A DNA stretch of 64,000 nt from Emiliania huxleyi CCMP1516 (taxonomy: Eukaryota > Haptophyta > Isochrysidales > Noelaerhabdaceae). This document shows positions 22,797-33,303 of this stretch, in pieces (within the stretch, counting starts at the first letter, position 1; each line of letters begins with the position of its first letter). Location of the stretch: the NCBI RefSeq assembly GCF_000372725.1, contig NW_005196756.1:653783-717782 (forward strand). Reading direction: 5' to 3'. The position numbers and the translations under genes are program-made. Under the pieces are notes generated by a model. That model was given only the letters and a program-made list of their open reading frames with translations. It searched no databases and was not told the origin of the DNA.

Positions 22797-23891
22797 ATGG
22801 CGCGACCGCTCCTTGCACCGCCGCTGGACTGGGTTCGTGACCTCGATGTGACGCAGGCGGAGGCCGGCATTGGACACGACGCGGAGGGGCGTCCAGTGGG
22901 GCGGGTTGACGTCCACGCCGCCTACCTCCGGATGCTGGCCAGCGTTCTGACGAGCTCGTCGCTCATGTGTGACGCCGCGCAAACAATGGCAAAGTATCTG
23001 AAGTGCGTGGAGCGGTACAGCACGGGCGGTCCAGTCGGTGAGGCCAATTGGCCCAAGGTCGGCACGACGATGGTCGGCCACAAGCGTCTGAAGAACATTG
23101 TCAATCTGCTGCTCGACGCGCGCGCCGCTAACGTCTCGGGGAGCTACGTCGAGTGCGGCGTGTGGCGCGGTGGAATGTCTATCTTCGCAAAAGCGGCGAT
23201 TGAGGTCTACCAAATGAAGCGGCGTGTGTACCTATGCGACTCGTTCCAGGGGCTGCCGCTGCCGCGCTCAGGCAGCCTGCGGCCCGACGAGACGGTGTAC
23301 ACGGCTCAGTGGGTCAACGATTCGCTCGCCAAGAGCGAATATATCGTGACGCGCAACTTCGGCCGGCACGGGGTCCCAATGAATGGAGTTCGCTTGGTGC
23401 CGGGCTTCTTTGTCAATTCTTTGCCCAAGCTGCGTGACCAGCTCAAGGGCCGCAGCGAGCGGCTTGCACTGCTGCGACTGGACGGCGACATGTACGACGC
23501 GACGATGGACATCTTGTACAACTTGTACGACCTGGTTGAGGTAGGAGGCTTCGTGATCATGGACGACTTCGGCTGGGCGGAAGGCACCAACGCCTCCAAG
23601 CCCTCCTTGTGGGGCGCCAAGAACGCTGTGCTCGACTTCCGTGCCGTGCACAAGATTGAGGACCACGCGCACGTGTTCCACAACATCGACGACGCGGGCG
23701 CGTGGTTCCGCAAGGGCCGCGAAGTCACGGTCCGTCGCCGGCTGTACGAGCGCGGCGTCGAGCAAGGCGACTACAGTGCATTGCGCCCGACGCCGTTGCT
23801 CACGGCGGCGGACTACAGGCGCTTTAGGCGCAAGTACGATGCACACGCAGCTCGCATTCTCCCAGTCACGAAAGTCGAGCAGCAAAGTTGA
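22797..23891 (+). CDS. TylF/macrocin-O-methyltransferase-like SAM-dependent methyltransferase
   Basis: A single uninterrupted frame of 364 residues, unlike the intron-rich neighbours. The SAM-binding motif is GSYVECGVWRGGMSIFAKAA, followed by YLCDSFQGLPLP, an Asp-containing metal/SAM region LLRLDGDMYDATMDILYNLY, and VEVGGFVIMDDFGWAEGT; these are diagnostic of the TylF family (PF05711-type). Family members O-methylate sugars or related hydroxyl groups; the substrate here is unknown. It is longer than typical bacterial members because of about 60 extra N-terminal residues. ATG 22797 is the first ATG in frame. It sits between inverted repeats (22603-22668 and 24004-24072), which with the lack of introns suggests retroposition, lateral transfer or capture by a mobile element. 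Confidence 0.85.
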   Translation: MARPLLAPPLDWVRDLDVTQAEAGIGHDAEGRPVGRVDVHAAYLRMLASVLTSSSLMCDAAQTMAKYLKCVERYSTGGPVGEANWPKVGTTMVGHKRLKNIVNLLLDARAANVSGSYVECGVWRGGMSIFAKAAIEVYQMKRRVYLCDSFQGLPLPRSGSLRPDETVYTAQWVNDSLAKSEYIVTRNFGRHGVPMNGVRLVPGFFVNSLPKLRDQLKGRSERLALLRLDGDMYDATMDILYNLYDLVEVGGFVIMDDFGWAEGTNASKPSLWGAKNAVLDFRAVHKIEDHAHVFHNIDDAGAWFRKGREVTVRRRLYERGVEQGDYSALRPTPLLTAADYRRFRRKYDAHAARILPVTKVEQQS

Positions 23892-24003
23892 GTTCTCCTC
23901 AAAATCAGCCAATGCCCCCGAAAGGCGTGTATTGGCCAAGGGCGCACCATGCTGGTCGCAATTTCTTTTGATAACAGGCAGGCCTTGCGAGTAGGCCCTA
24001 CAT

Positions 24004-24072
24004 TTACAAATGGCGGCCTTCGGCCGCCTTGCGGAATCAGTGTGCGGAATTCGCGCTGCGCGCGCATGACCG
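24004..24072 (-). repeat. Right inverted repeat flanking the TylF-like gene
   Basis: AGGCCCTACATTTACAAATG, GCGGCCTTCGGCCGCCTTGC, then CGCGCTGCGCGCGCATGACC: inverted copy of 22603-22668. No clear target-site duplication is visible outside the pair. Confidence 0.8.
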
Positions 24073-24298
24073 GGTAGTAGTTGCGGGATGAACATGCCGT
24101 TGTGGACCACGCAAGGCAGTCGGGCTTGCAGGCCCGTTGTCGCCCGCGCCGTCGATGCACAGGTGAGTAGGGTGTATTAAGGAGGGGATGTGTGCACTAA
24201 GATTGGGGGTGGGGTGTGGGCACCGATGCCATTTGGAATTCACGCGGGTATTATGATTATTCCCGCGCGTATTATCGATATTCCCGCGAGTATTATCG

Positions 24299-24689
24299 TT
24301 CTCTGGTAGGACGGGAACGAGATGATAGTAGGGAGTAGAAGAAAGCAAAGAGGAGCCCTGCGCACGCACGACTCCGCAGGAGAAGCCCCTCCCCAGACAA
24401 AACACAAGGGAGAGGTGGGTGGGTCACAGAAAACTGCGGCCGCCAGCGACAGAGCGTCTCGCTGGCGGACGGCGAGAGGAACACAAAGGGACGTCCGGAC
24501 GTCCATCCACTGGGATGAGATAACTGGAGATCTAAGGTCGAATCTCCCGATTCCACAGCCGCCCACAGGAGCGCCGCCTCAACACGGGGTCTCGGCTCTA
24601 TCGAGCCATGCTAGCTCCAGCCGCAGCCCCACCCGGCCGCCCGAGGGTGTTCCCGCAGGCAGAGAAGACCAATCCTGGGGGAAGTAACC
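24299..24689. mobile_element. Short (internally deleted) copy of a repeat element
   Basis: Made of segment A (TTCTCTGGTAGGACGGGAAC to GAGAAGCCCCTCC, about 93 bp) joined by about 30 bp to segment B (CACAGAAAACTGCGGCCGCC to CCTGGGGGAAGTAACC, about 266 bp). Both segments recur in the same order around the protein-coding copy at 24690-26281, so this copy looks like a version that lost its internal coding part. Confidence 0.7.
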
Positions 24690-25985
24690 TTCTCTGGTAG
24701 GACGGGAACGAGATGATAGTAGGGAGTAGAAGAAAGCAAAGAGGAGCCCTGCGCACGCACGACTCCGCAGGAGAAGCCCCTCCCGCCCGTGCTTGCGCAG
24801 CGCAGCCTCCTGCAGGTCCTCCGCGACCAGCGCGGTCACCGCATCCTCCGCGGAGGCCCCCGGTTGGACGAGGTGCTGCCGATCATGAACGGCCGTCGCG
24901 AGGATGGCCAGCTGGTCCGCCAGCGAGAGCTTAAGCTGAGGCGCGGTCAGAATCTTGGCGGCCAGGCGGCTCACCAAGGTATTTGCAGTCGAGACTGAGG
25001 GCGACGGCTGGATGACTAGCTGGTAGAGCGCGCCCAGCGAGGTGGCGAGCATGATCCGCCGCTCCTCGATGCGCCGCCTCTCATCTACCCCGCCGGCCTG
25101 CATGCGGAGCAAGTCCGTGAAGTCCTCGAGCCTCGTGTGCGGGTCCGCGGAGGTAGACTGAAAGATGACGGGGAGCGAAGCGCCCTTGAGCAAGCGAGGG
25201 ATTTGGAGCGCGAGCATCGTAGGGTTGGCGGCCGCCGCCCCCACGCTTTGCACGATAGCTCCTTGGAGAAGGCCGGCCGTGAGTCTCGCGGGGGCTGCCG
25301 GGGGCAGGCGGGCCGCCCTTGTAGCTATCGGTCCCAAATGGAAAGAGAGCAGCGAGTACAGCAGCAGAGGCAACTCCCCGCCCGCCTCGAGCGCGCGAAG
25401 CGGGAGTTGCGTAAGGAAGAGCAGGTCCTGTGGTCCTGGCACGACCGGCACCACGGCTGCGGCTTGGCCCCCTCGACCGCGGCCCCGGCCTCTCCCCGCG
25501 GCCGGCGCCGGGACGGCGGGCGCGTCAAAGTCTTCACCGAGAAAGATGTCCGAGTGCGAGACCACCCAGACCCCTGGGTTGGCCATTGCCAGACCGGCGA
25601 GCCGCTGGTGCAGCACGCCGATCTTCTCCATGGAAGTGGCAAAGAGGTTCGCCGCGTCCAGAGCGGTCAGAAGCCGCGACCAGAATGCCCCATTGAAAAG
25701 CACATTGAGAACGTGGTTCCCATCGAGGAGGGTGCCTGTCTGCTGGTCCACGCTGAACCGGCACCGCGGCAGGAAGGCGCCCTTGGCGTCACTCTGCCCC
25801 AGGGTGTAGTTGGTCACTGCTCCTGCATTGTCGTACACCGTGGTCCAACTCAGACAAGGCGTGTGGTCCTTTACGTGCTGAGCCCCTGGAGCGAGAACGA
25901 GCGCTGCATCACTGGTGATCTGAACTTCGTCAACGACGACGACGATGGGCGCCTGCGCAGCTGGCGGGGCCTGCTGCTGCGCCAT
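24579..25985 (-). CDS. Unknown protein encoded in the repeat element
   Basis: Uninterrupted frame of 468 residues from ATG 25985 (MAQQQAPPAAQAPIVVVVDE). It has a Gln/Ala/Pro start, HTPCLSWTTVYDNAGAVTNY, a central RGG-type stretch GRGRGRGRGG and an Ala/Leu-rich helical C-terminal half. The last 60 or so residues come from segment A and run into the neighbouring short copy, so the natural stop may differ. An RGG stretch in an element-borne single gene could fit a Gag-like nucleic-acid-binding protein, but I see no CCHC knuckle and claim no function. Confidence 0.5.
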   Translation of the reverse strand: MAQQQAPPAAQAPIVVVVDEVQITSDAALVLAPGAQHVKDHTPCLSWTTVYDNAGAVTNYTLGQSDAKGAFLPRCRFSVDQQTGTLLDGNHVLNVLFNGAFWSRLLTALDAANLFATSMEKIGVLHQRLAGLAMANPGVWVVSHSDIFLGEDFDAPAVPAPAAGRGRGRGRGGQAAAVVPVVPGPQDLLFLTQLPLRALEAGGELPLLLYSLLSFHLGPIATRAARLPPAAPARLTAGLLQGAIVQSVGAAAANPTMLALQIPRLLKGASLPVIFQSTSADPHTRLEDFTDLLRMQAGGVDERRRIEERRIMLATSLGALYQLVIQPSPSVSTANTLVSRLAAKILTAPQLKLSLADQLAILATAVHDRQHLVQPGASAEDAVTALVAEDLQEAALRKHGREGLLLRSRACAGLLFAFFYSLLSSRSRPTREGYFPQDWSSLPAGTPSGGRVGLRLELAWLDRAETPC

Positions 25986-26281
25986 CTTCACTGCGTCCTC
26001 TCCTCTCCTCCCACCTCACAGAAAACTGCGGCCGCCAGCGACAGAGCGTCTCGCTGGCGGACGGCGAGAGGAACACAAAGGGACGTCCGGACGTCCATCC
26101 ACTGGGATGAGATAACTGGAGATCTAAGGTCGAATCTCCCGATTCCACAGCCGCCCACAGGAGCGCCGCCTCAACACGGGGTCTCGGCTCTATCGAGCCA
26201 TGCTAGCTCCAGCCGCAGCCCCACCCGGCCGCCCGAGGGTGTTCCCGCAGGCAGAGAAGACCAATCCTGGGGGAAGTAACC
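24690..26281 (-). mobile_element. Long copy of the same element, carrying one gene
   Basis: Segment A at 24690-24783 and segment B at 26018-26281, nearly identical to the short copy, with about 1.2 kb of coding sequence between. It is directly adjacent to the short copy. The surrounding DNA repeats a motif like TTCACGCG.GTATTAT on both sides (24235-24300; 26281-26310; 26450-26485), possibly the insertion target. No transposase or reverse transcriptase is recognisable. Confidence 0.55.
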
Positions 26282-26944
26282 ATATTCACGCGTGTATTAT
26301 CTGAAATATATTCCGGTGTGAAGAGAGGGAAAACCCCGAGGGGAGGGCCCAGACCTACCCTACCTACCCCGGCATGAGTGCCGCCCAAGCAAAAATAAAA
26401 TACACGGTCCCGCGGGAATTAAGCAATACTCCCGCGGACATTATCCTATAATGCACGCGTGAATATCATAATACACGCGTGATTTACTGAATATGTTTCA
26501 GATAATAGATAAAAAATATAAGAAAGGGTATATTCTGGTGGTATGCACAGAGTATATGTCCGACCAACATGCGGATCGAATGCATAATGCGGGGGGGACG
26601 GCTACGTGGCAATGCACAAAAGTCGATTGCGACGACGCAGCTAGGCTGGCGGTTGCGCACGACAGTGCTTGGCACGCGCGCGCGCAGCCCTTCGCCCGCG
26701 CATCGCTACAGCCTGCACACCACGGCGCTGACGACGCACTGACGACGCTGGCTCGCGCGTGGACCTGGTTCAGCTACGCCAACTACGGGGGCGGGGGCTG
26801 CCCGCTGCAGCAGGTGCGCTTCAACAGGCTGCAAGCCATAAGTTGCAAGCTGTGCAAGTCACACGTCACGAGCGGCGAGTGGCAGCTCTGCAGCTCTTCA
26901 ACAGACCAGCATCGTCCTCGTTCTCGTCCTCTTCTCTGAGCGCA

Positions 26945-27040
26945 GCTACACTCATCTTAAGAGTAGCAATGCTGACCAATGCTCATCTTCAAGAGTAGCA
27001 ATGCTAACCAATACCCATCTTGAGAGTAGCAATGCTGCTT
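26945..27040. repeat. About 31-bp tandem repeat, three copies
   Basis: Unit CTCATCTTAAGAGTAGCAAT plus GCTGACCAATG with small changes. Confidence 0.8.
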
Positions 27041-27169
27041 ACAAGTGATGAGTACAGGTGCTGACCAGCATCGTCCTCGTCCTCGTCCTCGCCACCTCCG
27101 CTCTCTCGATGATGGCCAGAATCGTGCCGCACGGGGTGGGCGATGCCAGAGCAACGTCAGACTCAGAGC

Positions 27170-27275
27170 CAAGGCCATGCCGAGGCCATATGCCGAGAGG
27201 CCATGCGCCGAGGCCATGAGCCGAGGCCGTGCCGAGGCCATGCCGAGGCCATGCGCCGAGGCCATGCGGAGTGTG
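27170..27275. repeat. Degenerate 12-14-bp tandem repeat GCCGAGGCCATG
   Basis: About eight imperfect copies. Confidence 0.85.
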
Positions 27276-27458
27276 AAGATAAACATATACAGGGAGGGGG
27301 AAAAGCCAAAAAGCGAAAGCGACAGCCGACGACAGCGAGTTGCAGCTCGACACAAATAACGGGAGAACCGCGAGAGAGCCGCAGTGTACCAGCAGCAACA
27401 CGAGCCGTACGACCATGCGGTCGACGGCTTTCCGCCAGGCTGGTCGGCAAAGTCCTCT

Positions 27459-28411
27459 TCACGCGCGCTTCGCCTTGCCCCTGGCTGTCACGCCATCGGC
27501 TTTGCCGCCGCGAAGCAGCTTCTCCTCCGCAGCAGAGAGGTGGAACTTGTGCTCGGTGATCTGCAGGTTCTCCGCCTCGGTCGCGTAGAGCTTGTTGTAA
27601 TCGGGCTGCTGCCCCGGCTGGCCGCCGCCTGCCGCCATGCCCATCTGCTGCTGCATGAGCGCAGAGTCATCTGTCGTTGAGCCGGCGCCGAGCACGATCG
27701 AGTAGAGGCCGCGCATGCCAAACATTGCGAGGATGTACCTACCACCAGGTGCCAGCCCCTCTCAAGTGCGCTGCCGCGCGCGCGCGCGCGAACGAGGGAG
27801 GCTGCCGCGCCATGACATCGAGGTGATGTAGGCGGTGTCGAGCGTCGACAGGTTCACCCCACGCTGGAGCATCCCTTTGAAGGAGGGGGTGAGCGGGAAG
27901 GGAATCTTGCCCAGCACGAAGCCAGAGAAGAAGTGCGGGATGATCACCATCATCAGCATCTGCGGCACCATCATCGCCATGTTGCCCTGCATCATCTTGC
28001 TCATCATGTTCGGGTCCTTTGCGGGGGACGCGGCGGTGGGCGTCAGGGAGAGGCGGCGGCTACGGCGGGCGGGGCCGGGATGTACATGCGCACCGACATG
28101 GCGGCCATCGGGTTGGGCGCGTCCTGCTTCTGCATCAACAGGCCCTTCTCCTTGTCACAGAAATGGTGTTTGCGCGCTGCAAACGCCGCAGCGGGCACCC
28201 ACCCCGCGTTGGCTCGCAGGCGCCGCGCGCGCATCAGCAAGTTGTTCTGCTGCACCGTGTCGCGCTTGGTCTTCTCGCTCGACCGCATCATTTTCGTGAC
28301 GTTATTGCGCAGGATGCCCATCAGGAACATGATGACAAAGATGGGAATGAGCACCCAGTCCCGAATCGACGGGTCCAGCACCAGGTCTGGGTAGGAGAGC
28401 TGATCAGACAT
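27459..28411 (-). CDS. EMC3: ER membrane protein complex subunit 3 (EMC3)
   Basis: Exons 28094-28411, 27811-28016, 27459-27738; 267 residues (human EMC3 261). It starts MSDQLSYPDLVLDPSIRDWV, with TM1 WVLIPIFVIMFLMGIL, then RNNVTKMM, the conserved cytosolic FCDKEKGLL region, NPMAAMSDPNMMSKMMQGNM, TM2 MMVPQMLMMVIIPHFFSGFV, KIPFPLTPSFKGMLQRG and TM3 around YILAMFGMRGLYSIVLG. EMC3 is the Oxa1/YidC-superfamily core subunit that helps insert tail-anchored and multi-pass proteins into the ER membrane. Intron 1 (28017-28093) is GT-AG. Intron 2 (27739-27810) is placed by the frame as ATG|GCGCGG, a GC donor giving SMSW-YILAM. The gene is complete and compact. Confidence 0.92.
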
Positions 28412-29112
28412 GGCAAACGTCGCCCGAGACTGCCGCCGCCCGCTGCGCCGCCTGTCCCGGGGCAGGGGGGCATCGGAGGAGAGAATGAGGCAAGGGCGAC
28501 GGCCGAGTGACGGAAATGCGCACGCGTGGCGCGCACCCGGGGAGAGCCGCAAGATGGGGCGGCTTGGTTGGGCAAGGGTCGCTCGCGCAAGCAAGAAAAA
28601 GCTGGTCGGCGCCGTCCACCCCGCCCGCCTCCTCCTCCTTCCCCCCCCTGCCGCCGCCTTCCCCGTCACCTCCCTCGCCATCCTCTCCTTCACCGCCTTC
28701 CCCGAGGTTGTCCCCTCCCTCCCCGCCTGGACCGCCTCCCCCTCAGCCGCCTCTTCCTTTATTGCCCCCCCCCCCCTTTGGCGGCTTCCCCTACGGACCC
28801 CCCCCTTGGCCCCCCGGGGTTTCCGCCACCTCCACCGCCTCTTTGGCGGTTCCCCCTCCTATACCTCGGTGGTTTTCCCCCCCCCCGCCGCCGTTTCCCT
28901 AATCCTTTCCCTCGCCGCCCCTGCTACCGCCGCCTCCCTTTCCCCCCCCCCCCCCCCACACACCCCCCACGCCCCACGCCCCACGGCCGCGGAAGCTGCT
29001 CGCCGCGGAAGCTGCTCGACAGGTGCCTCGCAGCTGCGTATTCTCGTATTATCTTCGAGTAAGGTATTGCGTGGGGACGGTGCGTATTCTCGTATCACTA
29101 GCTAGTGTCGTG
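28412..29112. other. Upstream region of EMC3, C-rich low complexity
   Basis: Contains C runs (28767-28777, 28947-28962) and Pro-rich open frames that are composition artefacts. The EMC3 promoter must lie just above 28411; no distinct motif seen. Confidence 0.45.
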
Positions 29113-29410
29113 TCCACTAGCTCCGAGTAGAGGGGGCGCTCCGCTGCTAGGGGAAACCTGGAGCGCGGACTAACCCTCGGAGAGTATTCTTTAGCTCCGA
29201 GTAGAGGGGGCGTTCTGCTGCTAGGGGAAACCCGGAGCGCGGAGCTAACCCTCGGAGAACCGTGTTATGGCCCTGCGACCGCGCACCCCCCAGGGCTAGG
29301 GCTCTCTTGCCCGCAACCCGATGCCGAGCGTCCGGCCAACTGGGTGCGCTTCTCAGCTCCCCGGTCCTGGGCGTGAGGTTACTGTCTGACCGCACTCCAA
29401 GTGCTCCAAG
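29113..29410 (+). repeat. Dispersed repeat, copies 1 and 2
   Basis: TAGCTCCGAGTAGAGGGGGC, GGGGAAACC.GGAGCGCGG, GCTAACCCTCGGAGA appears at 29119 and again at 29191. The second copy continues through CCCTGCGACCGCGCACCCCC and GGTGCGCTTCTCAGCTCCCC to CACTCCAAGTGCTCCAAGTG (29410). A third copy lies at 29660-29895. Confidence 0.85.
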
Positions 29411-29659
29411 TGCCCTCGGAAGCGGTGGAGCCGGGAGAAGCTGGCGGAGATGAAGGGCGGCAGCGGAGGAAGCGACACCAACAACGAGGGAAACGACCAG
29501 ACCGGTCGTCGCATAACGCTCGGGAGACGAGCAAGAGAGCGAATCAAGGAGGGTTGAGACCCTAGGAAGGCGAGGGGTGAGCCCTCAGGCGGGGGGGTCT
29601 ACTCAAACGCCGACGCAAGTGAGTGTAGAGTGGTGGTGTGGGGCGTGCAGTATGGTGTT
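29411..29659. other. Short open segment of unknown meaning
   Basis: About 29391-29535 on the plus strand reads HSKCSKCPRKRWSREKLAEM with a CxxC pair, then GlySer- and Asn-rich residues to a TGA. The CSKC part lies in the dispersed repeat, so it may be repeat-derived. No start seen. Confidence 0.25.
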
Positions 29660-29895
29660 CATTAGCTCCGAGTAGAGGGGGCGTCCTGCAGTTAAGGGGA
29701 AACCCGGTACGCGGGGCTAACCCTCGGAGACCCGTGTTTACTTTAAGGCCCTTGCCCTGCGAACGCGCACCCCCGGGGCTAGGGCTTTCTTGCCCGCAAC
29801 CCGATCCCGATCATCCGGCCCGCTGGGTGCGCTTCTGAGCTCCCCGGCCCTGGATGTGAGGCTAATGACTGCACTCCAAGTGCTCCAAGTGCACT
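29660..29895 (+). repeat. Dispersed repeat, copy 3
   Basis: Same element as 29113-29410; ends in CACTCCAAGTGCTCCAAGTG and then diverges. Confidence 0.85.
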
Positions 29896-30308
29896 GTAAA
29901 GGAGCCTTTATGGGCTTCCAGTATCGGACCTTCAAGACATGCGCTTTTGGCCGGTGGCCTCCTCGGACATGGTACCTCCGGTGAGATAGTGGCTGCCAGT
30001 TCGAGACTGGGGCCGATCGAACTTGACTTGTTCGGAGGAGGAATCCGGCCAGCACGGGTACAAACAAAACAAAACAGGGAGGCCCCAAATGACGCGTGAG
30101 TGTTAGATTTGTTTGGTATTGCTAAAAATCTCTCTCGGGTACAAAGAGGGGCCCGGAGAATCCCCAGCTGCGGAAACGTAGTGTCGCTCAAGAGGTGCGA
30201 TACTGCGGGGGAGTGTAAGGTGCCTAACCTCGCTGGTATTGTGTATCTGTGTAACGAACGATTACCTGCTGATTACCCGAGAGTAACCCGAGCGAGATAG
30301 ATTACTAA

Positions 30309-30310
<2 letters not shown>

Positions 30311-30391
<81 letters not shown>
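30311..30391. repeat. (GT)n microsatellite
   Basis: About 40 uninterrupted GT units. Confidence 0.98.
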
Positions 30392-30392
<1 letters not shown>

Positions 30393-30839
30393 TTTGCTCT
30401 CTCTCTTGTGTGCGTGCGTGCGTGCGTGCGTGCGTGCGCTGAAAACGCGAGATCACAGCGCAAAGGGGTCGGAATCGACCCCATCCAGTGCTCAAGTGCT
30501 CAAGCAGCGAGCGAGCGAGCAGCGAGCGCGCGCTGATGAATGTGATTTCCCAAATTACACTTGGCTGGGCTCCCCAGGGTTTGCTCGGCAGGTGGCTTCC
30601 AGGGTTTGCTCGCCTTGGCCATCATTCATCAAGGTGCGGCATCCGGGGCTCCGTGAGAATCGCACCCTGCCTGCCCTCGCAGGTGTCCGTCCGTCAACTC
30701 GAGGCCCGCCAGCCAGCCATCCCAAGCTAGTCCCCATCATTAGTAGCCTCGGGTGATCTCGGGTAATCTCAGGTAATCTCTCGGGTAATATGGGGCGATC
30801 TCGCATTTTATGCTACCAGGTCACAGTATGGCATATGCG

Positions 30840-30943
<104 letters not shown>

Positions 30944-30974
30944 GCTGAGAATTTTAGCGGGGCTACACGGGAGT

Positions 30975-31050
30975 GGCGCCCATCCTACCCATCCCTCCCT
31001 TGGGTTGGCGGTTGCCTGTTTTCTTTCTTTCTTTCTTTCTGGGCACACGG
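30975..31050 (+). repeat. Polypyrimidine dispersed element, copy 2
   Basis: CCCATCCCTCCCTTGGGTTG, then (TTTC)n and GGGCACACGGGACTGGCGCG. The last part also follows the copy at 50390-50450 in a similar form. Confidence 0.8.
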
Positions 31051-31623
31051 GACTGGCGCGCACCGAAAAAGAATTTCACAACACCGAAAAAGAATTTGTC
31101 GGCTAACCTCCCGTACGTGTTTGTTAGCTTCTTCCCCGGGCTGTTCCGTCTCCTCATCTCTTTCCCACCTAGGGCGTAGGGGCGGGGTCGGGCGTGACGC
31201 GTGTGTGCGCGCGCGGCGCGGTGCAGTGTGTGTGTGTGTGTGACTGCGACCGCCATGCGACAAGCTCTAGGCCCTACTAGTCTAGGGACCATCCGTCCGT
31301 TGTTTGTCGTTGCACGAGGCTTGTAAATTAAGAATTGTCCTTTAACCTTGAGGGTTGTTATTTTCCCCTTTAACACCTTTTAATTAGATATTACATATTA
31401 AATTGATATTAAAAAAATAGCGCGGATAGCATTTACCCATCTCACAGTAGAGAGGTGTCCGTTTTTATTTATTTATTTAGCGCGGATAGCAATATTTTTA
31501 GAGGGAGGTCTCACGAGTCACGTTTCCCCCTCAAAGTTGTAAGGTCACACGCTATTCCGGCCGTACACGTCGCTCGCTCGCTCCTGAATGTTTGTTTCGT
31601 TTATCACGTCACGCGCTCTACGT

Positions 31624-32733
31624 CTACAAGCCTCCCGGGTGGTGAACCGCCTGCTGGGCCATCGCGCGCACCCACTCGATCGTCTCGGGTGCATCGCAAG
31701 CCGCTACTCGCGAAAAGGCCCATTGCATTGCGAGCGAGGAGATGATGGGTATCGTCAAGTTGTCGTTGATCCCGAATGGCTCGTGCAGCTCGACCAGCGT
31801 CGCTGCGAGCGCACCGGCAAAGGCAGGGTACTCGCGTAGTTCGACCTACTCACGCAAGCCAACCTCTGTGACGGGGGCCACTGCGAGGCGGGGTCCATGC
31901 CCCGCGGCCCACCGACAGGAAGACGCTGCAGCAGGTGGCAAAGCAGACGGCAAACATCGCGAGTGAGCCTTCGAGCGATTTTTTGCCCTGTCGGCCCAGT
32001 CGCATGGTGCAAGTCTCTCCGCCAAACGAGACGCCGATGATGGCGGCCGACATGTCGCCGAGTATGAGAAAGAGCATCGAAACGGTGGCGATCGACGGCG
32101 GCGAAAAGGCGATCGTGAGGGTGCAGCCGAGAGAAAAGTAGCATCCCCCTGTCCGAAAAGAAAAACAGCCGCGCAGGGTCAGCGGGCCAGCTGTTAGGGG
32201 GGGCAACGTGCGGGCGCACCAGTGAGCCTTTGTCGCTCGGACTCGCGCAGCAGCGAAGCGAGCGGCCAGTTACGCGCGATGACGCCGCCGGGAAAAGCCA
32301 CTCGCAGCAGGTCGAGCGTCCAGCCGACCACCGTGATGACGACACAGATTTGGACGCAAGCAATATTTTCGAAGCCGATGGCGAGCAAAAACTGGTGGGT
32401 CGTTGGCACGAGGAGCCCGGCGATGTGGAACGTCTTCCGCTCGATCTCCGCCGCTGTCCGCTGCACCTTTGTCAGCGCGACTCCACACGCGGTAAGAAAG
32501 TCGCGAGGACGGGAGAGCGTGTTGAACGCCACCACGCTGAGAAGCGCGGCCACTCCCAGCGTGAGGAGATAGTGGAGGAGGTGAGTCGGCAGAGGAGCGG
32601 ATTCGAGCACCATGCAAGCTATGCTGGCGCCGCTCAGTACAAACGAAGGGCCAGCTATCGCCCGGTCGCCTCGCTGCAAACGTCTAGGCGGCGCGGGGGG
32701 GGCCTCGCCCCCACGAGTGATTTCTTTTCCCAT
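31624..32733 (-). CDS. CTP-dependent lipid kinase (DGK1 / SEC59 / phytol kinase family)
   Basis: Exons 32220-32733, 31913-32148, 31624-31845; 323 residues, phases 1 and 0, GT-AG introns of 71 and 67 bp. Several TM segments. Family signatures: EIERKTFHIAGLLVPTTHQF near the N-terminal half, CYFSLGCTLTIAF, LILGDMSAAIIGVSFGG with GRQGKKSLEGSLAMF (the D..A..G..G....KS.EGS block), and a C-terminal EPFGINDNLTIPIISSLAM. These occur in yeast diacylglycerol kinase Dgk1, dolichol kinase and plant phytol/farnesol kinases, which use CTP in ER or plastid membranes. The sequence does not decide between diacylglycerol, dolichol and phytol as substrate. Start taken at the first ATG in frame; an N-terminal targeting region is possible. 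Confidence 0.8.
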
Positions 32734-33303
32734 TTCTCCTCCTTACTCATTGCAACGTGCTTGCAACCCTGTGAGCTCTGTAGTAGCATCAGGTGCGACG
32801 GAACGGAATTTTGGATTTCCCCCCCCCCTGGCTGGCCCTTTCTGCAGCCCAACGGCAACGCGCGGAGTGGACGGCGCTTCTCGTGAGAAGACAGAAGTGC
32901 GTGCTGCTCGAGAGGTGACAGGTGCGGTGTGCTGGCGCGGGGTGCGCGCTGCCGCCGTGGAGCGTGGACCGACGGTGCACCATGTATGCGGTGGTGCGCG
33001 CGCGGCTCTTGCGCAGTGGTAAAGATAAATGAGCCAACTCGCAACTCCGGGGGCGCCCGGGCGCCTCTCGCAGCGCGCAGCGGGACTCAGCGCGCGGCGA
33101 CCGGCGGGGTCCGCCGCCCCGCATGGTATGATTTTGGGGGGGGGGGTCTCGGGCGCTGTGTGTGTGGGGGGTCACGCTGAGGAATGGGAAGAACGCCGTC
33201 GCAACCCGCCGAACACCCCGCTGCTGCCTCGGCGTGGAGATGGCCTCGATGTGCCGAGAGCTGCGAGCGGCAAGGTGCCTGCGCAGGGGATGACGCAGAC
33301 GTC
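32734..33303. other. Intergenic between two minus-strand genes
   Basis: Upstream region of the lipid kinase gene. Contains a C run at 32820-32830 and a G run at 33134-33144; no gene or clear promoter motif. Confidence 0.4.

Larger units (their letters stand above)
26282..27458. other. Intergenic, AT-richer, with short tandem repeats
   Basis: No gene recognised. 26450-26530 is AT-rich. About 31-bp units (CTCATCTT.AGAGTAGCAATG) repeat three times at 26945-27040. CAGCATCGTCCTCGTCCTCG occurs near 26905 and 27065. GCCGAGGCCATG-type repeats fill 27170-27275. Confidence 0.5.

Noticed and set aside
24579-25985. LTR retrotransposon
   Set aside because: Segments A and B are not two copies of one terminal repeat around the gene, and no protease, reverse transcriptase or integrase is present.
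29113-29895. tRNA- or snRNA-like gene in the GGGGAAACCCGG repeat
   Set aside because: I could not fit a cloverleaf with conserved T-loop and anticodon stems; it is better described as a dispersed repeat.
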